Assembly (NCBI GenBank): GCA_050729795.1
Contig: JBOHME010000004.1
Span: 1-64,000 of the forward strand
DNA length: 64,000 nt
Direction: 5' to 3'
Source of the DNA: AP-15 sp050729795
GTDB lineage: Bacteria > Pseudomonadota > Alphaproteobacteria > ATCC43930 > CGMCC-115725
The notes under the pieces are model-generated. The model saw nothing but the letters and a program-made list of their open reading frames with translations, searched no databases and was not told the DNA's origin. Every line of letters begins with the position of its first letter. Positions within the stretch are counted from its first letter, which is position 1. Made by a program: the position numbers and the translations under genes. Positions 1 through 8,713 of the stretch are shown here, in pieces.

Positions 1-1291
1 GAACTGCCGGCGCTTGGGCTGCCGGCGCTTGGGCTGCCGACGCCAGGGCTGGCGACGCCGGGGCTGCCGGCACGGGGGCTGGCGCTGCGGTGATCCCTGC
101 CGGGCCGGTGATGCCGCTCTTGCCCGCCGCATCGGCGTCGAGCATTCGGACGAGCTCGGCCGGAGCCGGCAGATCGGCGACATAGGCGAGCCGCACCAGG
201 ACCATCTCGGCGGCCTGGATCGGCGAGGGTGCGGCCTGCACCTCGGAAAGACCCTTCAGCAGCATCTGCCACAGCCGGGCGAGCGCCGGCATCGAGAGCA
301 TTGCGGCGATCGGCCTGGCGCGCTCGCGGTCGCTCTCGGCGATCGGGTCGCCGCTGCCGGCATCGGGTGCGAGCTTGAGCCGGGTCAGGAAGTGGCCGAG
401 GTCGAGCAGCTCCTGCAGCACCAAGAGCGGATCGGCGCCCTCTTCGTAAAGGCGATCGAGCCGGGCCAGAGCGGCCGCCGCGTCACCGCGCAGCACCTCT
501 TCGAGCAGATCCAAGACCTGGCCGCGATCGGCGACGCCGAGCATGTCGCGCACCGCCCGTTGCGTGACCTGGCCACCGGCGAGCGCGATCGCCTGGTCGA
601 GCAGCGAGAGCCCGTCGCGCACCGAGCCGTCGGCAGCCCGCGCGATCAGCGCCAGCGCTTCGGGCTCGGCCTCGACCCCTTCGTCTGCCGCGACCTGGCG
701 GTAATGCTCGATCAACAGATCGGCCGGCACGCGGCGCAACGCAAACCGCTGACAGCGCGACAACACGGTTACCGGCACCTTGTGCACCTCGGTTGTCGCC
801 AATACGAAGACCGTCGCCGGCGGCGGCTCTTCGAGCGTCTTCAGGAGCGCGTCAAAGGCCTGCTTCGAGAGCATGTGCACTTCGTCGATGATATAGATTT
901 TGCTGCGCGCCGCGACCGGGCGGTAGCGCACGCCATCGGTCAGATCGCGGATCTCGCCGACCCCGGCATGCGAGGCCGCGTCCATCTCGATCACATCGAC
1001 ATGGCGGTCCTCGGCGATGTCGCGGCAATGCACGCATTGGCCGCAAGGCTCGATCGTCGGGCCACCCTGGCCATCCGGTCCGACGCAGTTGAGCGCGCGG
1101 GCGATGATTCGCGCGGTCGTGGTCTTGCCGACCCCGCGCACCCCGGTCAGCATAAAGGCGTGCGCAACGCGGCCGCTGGCGATCGCGTTCGACAGCGTGC
1201 GCACCATCGCCTCCTGCCCGATCAGCCCGGCAAAGCTCTGCGGCCGGTATTTGCGGGCGAGCACGCGATAGCTGTTCGAAGGGTCGCTCAT
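1..1291 (-). CDS. dnaX: DNA polymerase III subunit gamma/tau (3' end outside window)
   Basis: This is the clamp-loader ATPase subunit that loads the beta sliding clamp at the replication fork. About 430 codons are present; the C-terminus lies beyond the window start. Reading from the ATG at 1291, the protein opens MSDPSNSYRVLARKYRP, the usual family start. It has a Walker A motif GVRGVGKTTT at residues 50-59, four zinc-ligand cysteines (C69, C83, C86, C89), and IIDEVH as Walker B. The end of the visible part is an Ala/Pro/Gln-rich linker built from 15-bp repeats. The SRP RNA gene lies just upstream on the same strand, a common alphaproteobacterial arrangement. Identity is certain; the true C-terminus is not visible. 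Confidence 0.95.
   Translation of the reverse strand, partial: MSDPSNSYRVLARKYRPQSFAGLIGQEAMVRTLSNAIASGRVAHAFMLTGVRGVGKTTTARIIARALNCVGPDGQGGPTIEPCGQCVHCRDIAEDRHVDVIEMDAASHAGVGEIRDLTDGVRYRPVAARSKIYIIDEVHMLSKQAFDALLKTLEEPPPATVFVLATTEVHKVPVTVLSRCQRFALRRVPADLLIEHYRQVAADEGVEAEPEALALIARAADGSVRDGLSLLDQAIALAGGQVTQRAVRDMLGVADRGQVLDLLEEVLRGDAAAALARLDRLYEEGADPLLVLQELLDLGHFLTRLKLAPDAGSGDPIAESDRERARPIAAMLSMPALARLWQMLLKGLSEVQAAPSPIQAAEMVLVRLAYVADLPAPAELVRMLDADAAGKSGITGPAGITAAPAPVPAAPASPALASAAQAPAAQAPAV
4..78. repeat. Degenerate 15-bp tandem repeat in the dnaX linker
   Basis: Five consecutive 15-bp units of the type ctgccggcgcttggg. The first two are identical and the next three have drifted. They encode a repetitive Ala/Pro/Gln linker in the tau part of DnaX. 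The array may extend left of the window. Confidence 0.8.
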
Positions 1292-1311
1292 CGACAAAAC
1301 CGGGGCTGGGG

Positions 1312-1410
1312 TGGGAGACCGGGTGAACGACCCAGGCCGGCACTCGTTACGGCTGCTTCCTTCCGGACCTGACCGGGTTGGCGAGAGGCCTGTCCGCCTC
1401 CGGGCTCCCA
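1312..1410 (-). ncRNA. ffs: Bacterial signal recognition particle RNA (4.5S, small type)
   Basis: The minus strand carries the nearly invariant SRP RNA tip GGTCAGGTCCGGAAGGAAGC, which binds Ffh and contains the GGAA tetraloop. The ends close into one long hairpin: TGGGAGCCCGG at the 5' side pairs with CCGGTCTCCCA at the 3' side apart from one internal mismatch. A length of about 100 nt fits the small bacterial SRP RNA. It lies directly upstream of dnaX on the same strand. Confidence 0.95.
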
Positions 1411-1416
1411 GCCCAC

Positions 1417-1445
1417 TATATCAGCTGCCTCCGGTCCCGAGGCAA
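1417..1445 (-). promoter_or_regulatory. Predicted sigma-70-type promoter of ffs
   Basis: On the minus strand TTGCCT (1445-1440) is followed after exactly 17 bp by GATATA (1422-1417). The SRP RNA 5' end begins 6-7 nt downstream, the expected distance to +1. The -35 box lies in a short duplicated segment. The promoter is inferred from sequence only. Confidence 0.6.
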
Positions 1446-1476
1446 GCGTCGCTCGGGGGGCAAGCGTCGCGGCGGG
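1441..1476. repeat. Imperfect 18-bp tandem duplication
   Basis: Two adjacent copies start ggcaagcgtcgc and differ only in the last few bases. They lie between the stop of the Rieske oxygenase gene and the ffs promoter, and overlap the promoter's -35 region. Confidence 0.6.
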
Positions 1477-1479
1477 TGC

Positions 1480-2514
1480 TCAGCTGCGCCATTCGAGGGT
1501 GCGCGGCCTGATTGGGTTTTCGAACGGCCGGCCCTCGGCGCGGGTGCGGCGATATTCGCGCTTCAGGCGATAATACCATTTCGCCTGAGTGTCGGCGTCG
1601 TCGATCAGCATCAGTGGCGGGTCCCAGCGCAGCCCCCGGCTCTGTCGCTCCATGATCGCGCGGTCCTGGTCGAGAAACGCGCGCACATAGCGCCGCAGCA
1701 GCGGCTTCAGGAGGCCGAGCGCCGGCGAGGTCCAGTAGATGCAATGGTTGATCTCGGTCGTTTGCTCGTCGACCGGGGTCAACGCGGTCAGATTGCCGAC
1801 CAGATGGCGCCCGGCGCGGATATTCTCGATCCGCACACTCGGCAGGCGGAAGATGATCTCGGTCTCGGGCGTCCCGCCCAACAGCCGGTAAGCGCGCGAA
1901 TTGGCCGAAGGCCGGTGCCGGGTCATCGTAAAGCCCCACAGCGAGGGCGCGAAAGCCTTGGATTTGGCGTGGATCGAATGGCGCGAGCGCCACCACCAGG
2001 CGCGGTGGACAAAGGGTCCGTGCGCCGGGTCCATCAGCCCGACGACGGCATGATCGATCGATGCGGCAAGACGCACAGTTTCGGTCAGCCGCGGGCGCGT
2101 GTCGTCAACGCCATCGACCAGCGGGATCTCCGGTGCCACAGCCGGATCGTCGCCGAAATAGACCCAGATATTGCCCTGCACTTCGCGCGCCGGATAGCGG
2201 CGCACACGCACCCGCGCCGGTGTGAACGTCTGGCCCGGCACCAGCGCCGGGATCGCCGTGCACTCGCCGCCGGTGGCAAAGCGCCAGCCGTGATAGCAGC
2301 ATTCGATCGCGTGGCCATCGAAATGGCCGGCACTGAGCGGCATGCCGCGATGCGGGCACAGATCGCGCAGCGCGAAGACCGCACCGGCGGTGTCGCGGCC
2401 GATTAGCACCGGCTCGCCCAGCATGGTCCTGGCGAGCATCGCCGCAGGCTTGAGCCGCCGCCCGGCGACCGCGTAGTACCACGCCTCCCGCAACGGCGCG
2501 TCGCCGTCCTCCAC
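1480..2514 (-). CDS. Rieske 2Fe-2S aromatic ring-hydroxylating oxygenase, vanillate O-demethylase-like
   Basis: A 344-residue single-component-type Rieske non-haem iron oxygenase, oxygenase subunit. Rieske ligands are C53 and H55 in CPHRGMPL and C72 and H75 in CCYHGW. The C-terminal half has the mononuclear iron signature MDPAHGPFVH, with Asp and two His ligands. Length and layout resemble vanillate O-demethylase and related demethylases, which need a separate ferredoxin/reductase; none is nearby. The ATG at 2514 lies close to the divergent enoyl-CoA hydratase gene, so the two share a short intergenic region. The substrate cannot be inferred; lignin-derived methoxyarenes or other ring compounds are possible. 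Confidence 0.8.
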   Translation of the reverse strand: MEDGDAPLREAWYYAVAGRRLKPAAMLARTMLGEPVLIGRDTAGAVFALRDLCPHRGMPLSAGHFDGHAIECCYHGWRFATGGECTAIPALVPGQTFTPARVRVRRYPAREVQGNIWVYFGDDPAVAPEIPLVDGVDDTRPRLTETVRLAASIDHAVVGLMDPAHGPFVHRAWWWRSRHSIHAKSKAFAPSLWGFTMTRHRPSANSRAYRLLGGTPETEIIFRLPSVRIENIRAGRHLVGNLTALTPVDEQTTEINHCIYWTSPALGLLKPLLRRYVRAFLDQDRAIMERQSRGLRWDPPLMLIDDADTQAKWYYRLKREYRRTRAEGRPFENPIRPRTLEWRS

Positions 2515-2604
2515 CCTTTGCTCCCCAAAAACCTGTTGCCGTCACCATGATGCCGCGTGACAGTCGCGGTTCCGGATCGGGCAGGCAAGGGCGAAGGTGC
2601 AGCG

Positions 2605-3408
2605 ATGACGGCGATGCCCAGGACGGGCGAGGACGTCCCGCTCCTCCTCGAGGGGTGCGAAAGCGGCGTGTTGCGGCTGACGCTGAACCGGCCGCAGGCG
2701 CGCAACGCATTGTCGGCGGCGCTGATGGCGGCGCTGATCGAAGCTCTCGGCCGCGCCGCTGTCGATAGGAGTGTACGGGTCGTGGTCATCTCCGGGGCCG
2801 GTCCGGCTTTTTGTGCCGGCCACGATTTGCGTGAGATCCGCTCCGACCGGCGGCGCGAGACTTACGAGCAGCTCTTTGCGCAATGCAGCGAGTTGATGCT
2901 GGCGATCGTGCGGCTGCCAAAGCCGGTCATCGCCGAGGTGGCGGGTGTCGCCACCGCCGCGGGCTGCCAGCTGGTCGCCAGCTGCGATCTGGCGGTCGCG
3001 GCCGAAGAGGCGCGTTTTGCCACGCCCGGGGTCAATATCGGCCTCTTTTGCTCGACGCCGATGGTGGCGCTGTCGCGCGCGGTCGGACGCAAACCGGCGA
3101 TGGAGATGCTGCTGACCGGCGAATTGATCGACGCGGCGCGAGCCCGTGAGATCGGCCTCGTCAACCGCGTCGTCCCCAGCGGCGAATTGCGCGCCGCGGT
3201 TGATGCTCTGGCGCGTCAGATCGCCGGCAAATCGGCCTTTACCGTGGCGATCGGCAAGGAGGCGTTCTACCGCCAGGCCGAGCTCGACCTGGCATCCGCC
3301 TATCGCTTCGCCGCGGAAGTCATGACGACCAACATGCTGGCCGCCGATGCCGGTGAGGGCATCGACGCGTTTCTCGCCCGGCGCGCGCCCAAGTGGCAGG
3401 ACCGTTGA
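2605..3408 (+). CDS. Enoyl-CoA hydratase/isomerase family protein
   Basis: A crotonase-fold protein of 267 residues. The oxyanion-hole segment is FCAGHDLREI; the second is AAGCQLVASCDLAVA. The C-terminus ends KWQDR, as in medium-length crotonases, and it most resembles the ECHDC3-like subgroup. An in-frame GTG at 2557 would add 16 residues, but the ATG at 2605 has GAAGG seven bases upstream and fits the family start. The position equivalent to the acidic catalytic residues of classical hydratases is not clear, so the reaction (hydration, isomerisation or other acyl-CoA chemistry) is open. It is divergent from the Rieske gene. Confidence 0.8.
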   Translation: MTAMPRTGEDVPLLLEGCESGVLRLTLNRPQARNALSAALMAALIEALGRAAVDRSVRVVVISGAGPAFCAGHDLREIRSDRRRETYEQLFAQCSELMLAIVRLPKPVIAEVAGVATAAGCQLVASCDLAVAAEEARFATPGVNIGLFCSTPMVALSRAVGRKPAMEMLLTGELIDAARAREIGLVNRVVPSGELRAAVDALARQIAGKSAFTVAIGKEAFYRQAELDLASAYRFAAEVMTTNMLAADAGEGIDAFLARRAPKWQDR

Positions 3409-3481
3409 GGCGCCTGTCCCTTTGCGGCGCCTGTCCCTCTGCGGCGCCTGTCCCTCTGCGGCGCCTGTCCCTCTGCGGCGC
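3409..3481. repeat. 17-bp tandem repeat, about 4.3 copies
   Basis: The unit ggcgcctgtccctctgc repeats at 3409, 3426, 3443 and 3460 with a partial copy at 3477. Only the first copy differs, by one base. It starts at the last base of the enoyl-CoA hydratase stop codon region. There is no spacer structure, so it is not CRISPR. Confidence 0.85.
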
Positions 3482-3727
3482 GGGGCAAAGGGCCGGCCGG
3501 CATCGCCTGGGCGCGGCCGAACCGGATCTACCGCAACTCTCGGCGCCGGGCGTCAACTGATCTTCAATTATCTCGGCAGCACGCGCAATCCGATACCCCG
3601 CGATGTCGCCATATCGATCGATCGCCCTGCCCGGCTACGTCACATATTTTAAATGTTGTGGTATTGAGGTTTGCCCTAGGGTAGCAGGGCCCAGTCGGTC
3701 AGAGCGATCGGATGAGGCACTGCAACC
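3482..3727. other. Non-coding interval before marC
   Basis: With the 17-bp repeats this makes a 319-bp gap without a supported gene. The right half is AT-richer (around tcacatattttaaatgttg at 3640-3658) and probably holds the promoter for the MarC-DUF202 pair. I see no RNA gene, and no clear terminator beyond the GC-rich repeat. Confidence 0.5.
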
Positions 3728-4381
3728 GTGAAATTCGAATTCACCTTTCTGGACATCGCCATTCTGTTCTTCCTGACCCTTGGGCCGCTCAAGGCGATCC
3801 CGCCCTTTGCCAGGTTGACGCACGGCGCCGAGCCTGCCTTTCGCCGGGCCATGGCTTGGCGGTCTACGGCGATCGCGACAATCATCGTTCTCGCTGTTGC
3901 GTTGCTCGGATCGATCGTTTTGACAAACTGGCAGGTCTCGCCGCCGGCGATCGGCATCACCGGCGCCATCATCCTGTTTTACCAGGCGCTGGGGATCATC
4001 ATGCACATGCCGACCGCGGCGCCGGCGGCAGCCGAGCCGGAGCCGAGCCGGCCGCCGCCTTCGCCGGCGATTGCCGCCTTTCCATTGGCCATCCCCGCGC
4101 TGGTGACCGCACCCGGGATCGCAGCCATTACCGCGATTGTCATCCTCAACAAGCACGATTTGGCGCATGAGACGACCATTGTCGGCATCCTGCTTGCGGT
4201 GATGGCCCTCAACCTGGTCACCTTGTGGAACGCCGACGCAATTCTTAAGCGTGTTTCTCCCGGGCTGTTGTATCTGGTGGGGTGGGTGTTGGCGGTGCTT
4301 CAGGCGGCACTGGCTGTGCAGGTCGTAATCCATAGCCTGCGCGTGCTCGAGGTTTTGCGCTGGCCGGTTTCCCCGGCTTGA
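3728..4381 (+). CDS. MarC family integral membrane protein
   Basis: A 217-residue inner-membrane protein of the MarC/NAAT family (formerly UPF0056). It has the typical N-terminus with the LFFLTLGPLKAIPPF segment, about six hydrophobic helices in two halves, and the PLAIPALVTAPGIAAIT motif that opens the second half. A proline/alanine/glutamate-rich loop at about residues 96-112 separates the halves. Despite the name, MarC is not a proven resistance determinant; some relatives transport neutral amino acids. Its stop overlaps the next ATG (TGATG), so the two genes are probably co-translated. Confidence 0.85.
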   Translation: MKFEFTFLDIAILFFLTLGPLKAIPPFARLTHGAEPAFRRAMAWRSTAIATIIVLAVALLGSIVLTNWQVSPPAIGITGAIILFYQALGIIMHMPTAAPAAAEPEPSRPPPSPAIAAFPLAIPALVTAPGIAAITAIVILNKHDLAHETTIVGILLAVMALNLVTLWNADAILKRVSPGLLYLVGWVLAVLQAALAVQVVIHSLRVLEVLRWPVSPA

Positions 4382-4848
4382 TGGACGCAGCAGCGATGAG
4401 CGACGACCCGCAGACCGGGACCGACAACAACCGCGCCCGGTTCGAAGTCAGGGCTACGGCGGACAGTCATTTCAGCTGGATCCGCACCCGCCTCAGCGTT
4501 GAACGCACAATGATGTCGTGGCAGCGCACTGCCGTGGCGCTGATCGGCTTTGGCTTCGCAATCGTGCAATACCTCGAACATTTGCAACAGATCCCCGGAG
4601 CCCGATCCGCCTACCTCCCGCACGCGCCGCAATATTTGGGGCTGGCGTTGATCTCATGCGGCATCCTGGCGCTCGTCATTTCGCTTTGGCAGTACTGGTG
4701 GACGGTTCGCTACCTGCGGGGCGGATCGTTCGCGCCGATCGCCGGCATGACCAAGGAGGGCAAGCGGTCGCCGGTCGCAGCGGTCGCTGTGCTCCTTATC
4801 GGCATCGGGCTTTTCGCCTTTTTTGCGGTGCTGTTCCGCCTGACGTAG
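4381..4848 (+). CDS. DUF202 (YidH-type) membrane protein
   Basis: A 155-residue protein with the DUF202 signature RLSVERTMMSWQRTAVALIG, followed by three hydrophobic segments (about residues 52-70, 84-104 and 131-152). The family is found in the inner membrane of many bacteria; its biochemical role is unknown. The ATG at 4381 overlaps the marC stop; an ATG at 4396 is an alternative. The fixed spacing suggests a two-gene operon with MarC, but no functional link is established. Confidence 0.8.
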   Translation: MDAAAMSDDPQTGTDNNRARFEVRATADSHFSWIRTRLSVERTMMSWQRTAVALIGFGFAIVQYLEHLQQIPGARSAYLPHAPQYLGLALISCGILALVISLWQYWWTVRYLRGGSFAPIAGMTKEGKRSPVAAVAVLLIGIGLFAFFAVLFRLT

Positions 4849-4918
4849 CGCGACAGGCCGAGCAACCGCGACCAATCAGCACTTTGGAAACCACCCGACC
4901 AACGATAAGGAGATCGAG

Positions 4919-6469
4919 ATGGCTAGATCCAGAGCAACCGCCAAGCCGAACATCGTTATCATCTGGGGCGATGATATCGGCATGGCCAACCTCAGCTGCT
5001 ACACGCATGGCTTGATGGGCTACCAGACCCCCAATATCGACCGCATCGCCCAGGAAGGCATGCGTTTCACCGATCTCTACGCCGAGCAAAGCTGCACCGC
5101 TGGACGGGCGTCGTTTCTCACCGGTCAGCATGGGTTGCGCACCGGGTTGACCAAAGTCGGCCTGCCAGCCGCCACCGTTGGTCTGCACAAAGAAGATCCG
5201 ACCATTGCCGAGCTGCTCAAGCCATTGGGCTACGCGACGGCGCAGATCGGTAAGAACCATCTCGGCGACCGCAACGAATACCTGCCGACGGTGCACGGCT
5301 TTGATGAGTTCTACGGCAATTTGTACCACCTGAACGCCGAGGAGGAGCCGGAGCTGGCGGATTATCCGAAAGGCTCGGATTTTCCGCGGTTCCACGAGAG
5401 ATTCGGCCCACGCGGCGTGTTGGACTGCAAGGCCAGCGCTACCGACGACGCGACGGTCGACCCGCGGTTTGGCAGGGTCGGCAGGCAGACCATCCACGAC
5501 ACCGGCCCACTCACGCGCAAACGCATGGAGACGATCGACGATGACATCGCCGCCCGCTCCGCCGACTATATCAGGCGGCAGGCCCAGGCCGGACAACCCT
5601 TCTTTCTCTGGGTGAACTTCACCCACATGCATCTGCGCACGCATGTGAAGCCAGAGAGCAGGGGTCAGTCGGGCCGCTGGCAAAGCGAATACCACGACGT
5701 GATGATCGATCACGACAAGAATGTCGGCGAGGTGCTGAAGGCGCTCGACGATGCCGGCATCGCCGACAACACCTTTGTCATGTACTCGACCGATAACGGT
5801 CCACACATGAATACTTGGCCCGACGGGGCGATGACACCATTCCGCAACGAGAAGAACACCAATTGGGAGGGCGCCTATCGGGTGCCGTGCATCGTCCGCT
5901 GGCCGGGCAGGATCAAGCCGGGCAGCGTGTCGAACGAGATCGTGGCACATCACGACTGGCTGCCGACGATCGTGGCCATGGCCGGTGACCCGGACGTCAC
6001 CGACAAGCTGTTGAAGGGCTACACGCTCGGGGACATGACCTACAAGGTCCACCTCGACGGTTATAATCTGGCACCGTATCTGACCGGCGAGGCGGACAAG
6101 AGCCCGCGGGTCTCCTTCATCTACTGCAACGACGACCAGCAGGTCGTGGCATTGCGCTACGACAATTGGAAGATCGTGTTCGAGGAGCAGCGGACGCCCG
6201 GCACGCTGCGCATCTGGGCTGAACCGTTCACCACTCTGCGGGTGCCAAAGATCTTCAACCTGCGCACCGATCCGTTCGAGCGCGCGGACATTACCTCAAA
6301 CACCTACTACGATTGGCTGATCGATCACGTCTACCTGCTGGTGCCGGCGCAGGCCTATATCGGGGAGTTCCTTGCCACCTTTGCGGAGTTTCCGCAACGG
6401 CAGAAGGCCGCCAGCTTCAACCTCGACGACGTGCTCCGCAAACTGCAAGAGGGCGCCCACCACCACTAA
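4919..6469 (+). CDS. Type I sulfatase (arylsulfatase family)
   Basis: A 516-residue alkaline-phosphatase-superfamily sulfatase. The metal-binding start NIVIIWGDDIG lies at residues 11-21. The activation motif is CTAGR at 59-63, in which C59 would be converted to formylglycine by a maturation enzyme encoded elsewhere. A C-terminal half with MYSTDNGPH and FRNEKNT motifs supplies further metal and substrate residues. The start has a good Shine-Dalgarno (aaggag, 7 bp upstream). No signal peptide is evident, so a cytoplasmic location is likely. The sulfate ester hydrolysed is not predictable. It is followed by a methyltransferase gene in the same orientation. Confidence 0.85.
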   Translation: MARSRATAKPNIVIIWGDDIGMANLSCYTHGLMGYQTPNIDRIAQEGMRFTDLYAEQSCTAGRASFLTGQHGLRTGLTKVGLPAATVGLHKEDPTIAELLKPLGYATAQIGKNHLGDRNEYLPTVHGFDEFYGNLYHLNAEEEPELADYPKGSDFPRFHERFGPRGVLDCKASATDDATVDPRFGRVGRQTIHDTGPLTRKRMETIDDDIAARSADYIRRQAQAGQPFFLWVNFTHMHLRTHVKPESRGQSGRWQSEYHDVMIDHDKNVGEVLKALDDAGIADNTFVMYSTDNGPHMNTWPDGAMTPFRNEKNTNWEGAYRVPCIVRWPGRIKPGSVSNEIVAHHDWLPTIVAMAGDPDVTDKLLKGYTLGDMTYKVHLDGYNLAPYLTGEADKSPRVSFIYCNDDQQVVALRYDNWKIVFEEQRTPGTLRIWAEPFTTLRVPKIFNLRTDPFERADITSNTYYDWLIDHVYLLVPAQAYIGEFLATFAEFPQRQKAASFNLDDVLRKLQEGAHHH

Positions 6470-6638
6470 CCGGCCGAACCCGCCGGCGCCGGCCGGGTTA
6501 TCCGATCGGCGCCGGTATGGCCAAGCGGAGTGGTCGATGGAGGAATGGCTTCACCTCGTCACGCAGCACGCTGTCGTCGTCGCCGAACCGCTCGGCACCG
6601 GTCACACCGGCACCGATCTGCGCTGAGGGCGCGAAGGG

Positions 6639-7901
6639 ATGCAGATGGCCCGGGAAGAGAGGAAAACGCCAGCGCCCGCCGGTCCGGCCGACAAGGTGCG
6701 CGCGTTTTACGAAAGCCACCCGTATCCGGCGCCGATCGCCAATCTCGATCGCCACCGCGAGCTCTATCGCAACCCGGATCGGCGCCGGGCATTGTCCCTT
6801 CTGCTGTGGCCGAGGCTGAAGCCGCGGGCAAATCGCGAGATCCTGATCGCCGGCTGCGGAACGTCTCAGGCGGCAATCCATGCGCTGCGCGAGCCTGATG
6901 CGCGCGTGACGGCAATCGACATCAGCGAAACCAGCCTGCGCCACACGCGCGATCTTCAGCGCAAATACGGCTTGCGAAACCTCGAGCTTCGCCGGCTCGC
7001 GATCGAAGAGGTCGAGGAGCTCGGCCAGATGTTCGACCAGATCGTCTGCACGGGCGTGCTCCATCACCTGCCCGATCCGGATGCCGGCCTTCGGGCGCTG
7101 CGCAGCGTGCTGATGCCCGACGGCGCGATGCAGCTGATGGTCTATGCCGCATATGGGCGTGCCGGCATCTACATGATGCAGGAATACTGCCGCTTGCTCG
7201 GGGTCGGCGTCTCGCAGGAGGAGTTGCGCGATCTCGGCGACGCGATCCGCGCGCTCTCTCCCGACCATCCGATTGCCGTCGTGGCGCGGCGAGCGAAGGA
7301 TTTTGGCAATCCGGACGCGCTGGCCGATGCACTGCTTCACCCTCAGGATCGCGCCTACACCGTGCCGCAGATTTATGCGTGGCTCGAACGCTGCGGCCTG
7401 TCCTTCGCGCGCTGGCACGAGCAGGCGCCCTATCTGCCGCACTGCGGCGCGATAGCGGGTAGGCCGCACACCGCACGTCTTGTTTCGCTTTCACCGCGGC
7501 TGCAGCACGCGGCGGTCGAGCTGCTGCGCGGAACAATGGTCGTGCACAACTTCATTGCGTATCGCGACGATCGAATGGGCGAGGCCCAGCCGATCTCGTT
7601 CGATGGCGATGCCTGGCGGGGCTACGTTCCGCTCCGCCTGCCGTGGACCCTGAGCATCCGGGACCGGGCGCCCCCCGGTTTTGCCGCGGTCCTGATCAAC
7701 CGGGCTCACACCTACCCCGACCTCGCTTTGCCGATCGATGCGGCACAGGAGCGACTATTGGCGGCAATCGACGGCAACTGCTCGAGCGATCAGATCCTGC
7801 GGCTCGCCGCGGCGGCGGGTGACGAGTCACGGGCCGGCAGGTTTTTCGAGCAGCTATGGCGGCACGATCAGATCGTGTTCGACGCAACAAACCCGCGCTG
7901 A
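6639..7901 (+). CDS. Class I SAM-dependent methyltransferase with long C-terminal region
   Basis: A 420-residue protein. It begins with a helix carrying FYESHPYP, often seen ahead of such domains. A Rossmann methyltransferase domain follows, with motif I ILIAGCGTSQAA at about residues 68-79 and the later GVLHHLPDPDAGLRALRSVL. The remaining 200 residues are an uncharacterised extension. Two ATGs (6639 and 6645) are both preceded by AG-rich sequence, so the start is uncertain by two codons. The acceptor substrate is unknown. A second methyltransferase of related layout is encoded at 14.6 kb. Confidence 0.75.
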   Translation: MQMAREERKTPAPAGPADKVRAFYESHPYPAPIANLDRHRELYRNPDRRRALSLLLWPRLKPRANREILIAGCGTSQAAIHALREPDARVTAIDISETSLRHTRDLQRKYGLRNLELRRLAIEEVEELGQMFDQIVCTGVLHHLPDPDAGLRALRSVLMPDGAMQLMVYAAYGRAGIYMMQEYCRLLGVGVSQEELRDLGDAIRALSPDHPIAVVARRAKDFGNPDALADALLHPQDRAYTVPQIYAWLERCGLSFARWHEQAPYLPHCGAIAGRPHTARLVSLSPRLQHAAVELLRGTMVVHNFIAYRDDRMGEAQPISFDGDAWRGYVPLRLPWTLSIRDRAPPGFAAVLINRAHTYPDLALPIDAAQERLLAAIDGNCSSDQILRLAAAAGDESRAGRFFEQLWRHDQIVFDATNPR

Positions 7902-8138
7902 CCGGTGGGAGCGCCCGAGAAATGCTGCCGCTGATGAGCTTCGCGACGGTGACCGGTGAGGCGCCAGTTTTTATGACCTCGGCATCAGTGCCGCCGGGCT
8001 GCTGACCCATTGAATGATCTTATAAAAACCTGCGTGAAATACCCACCACGCAAGCAGCATCGCGAGCCTATAGCGGGCCGATCACGTTGACTGACCATGG
8101 TGGGCCGCGCCCGGCCCGGTGAAAATTTGCGAGGCGAA

Positions 8139-8570
8139 ATGAACCACGACAGCTATTCCGACGCCTATCTGCGCGACATCCTGGCGACTGCGCGAACGAT
8201 CGCCGTCGTCGGCGCCAGTCCGAGGTGCCATCGGCCGAGCCACCGGGTCATGGCCTATCTGCAGCGCCACGGCTACCGGGCGATTCCGGTCAATCCGAAC
8301 GCCGCCGGCAGGACGATCAACGGCGAAATCTGCCATGCGGCACTCGGTGACGTTCTCGCGCCGATCGATATCGTCGATGTGTTCCGCCGCAGCGAGCTCG
8401 CCGGTGAGGCGCTCGATGCGGCGATCGCGATCGGCGCCAAGGCGGTGTGGATGCAGCTGGGCGTGCGCGACGATGCCGCTGCCGCGCGCGCCGAAGCCCA
8501 CGGACTGAAGGTGGTGATGAACCGCTGTCCGGCGATCGAGATCCCGCGCCTCCAGCTGCCGCCGCGCTGA
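8139..8570 (+). CDS. CoA-binding domain protein (YccU-like)
   Basis: A 143-residue Rossmann-fold protein of the CoA_binding_2 family. Landmarks are TIAVVGASPRCHRPSHRVMAYL, with the glycine-rich turn, followed by GYRAIPVNP and the VWMQLGV segment near the end. These small proteins bind CoA or a similar nucleotide and their physiological role is mostly unknown. The ATG at 8139 follows a gagg at short spacing and matches the family start; an upstream ATG at 8097 would add 14 atypical residues. The 237 bp before it holds no recognisable gene. Confidence 0.8.
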   Translation: MNHDSYSDAYLRDILATARTIAVVGASPRCHRPSHRVMAYLQRHGYRAIPVNPNAAGRTINGEICHAALGDVLAPIDIVDVFRRSELAGEALDAAIAIGAKAVWMQLGVRDDAAAARAEAHGLKVVMNRCPAIEIPRLQLPPR

Positions 8571-8713
8571 TCGCGGCGCCCGGTGTCCGGCGGGGGAAAG
8601 ATATCCGCCCCGGCTCACGCGCTGTCTGCCGGCATGGCGGCCCCTGAACAATCAGCCGGTCTGCGCGACCGCCGATCTGCGACACTCTGCCTCATACGGC
8701 AGGAGTGAGCATC

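Noticed and set aside
3409..3481. Possible CRISPR array
   Set aside because: The 17-bp units are directly adjacent with no spacers, and no cas gene is present.
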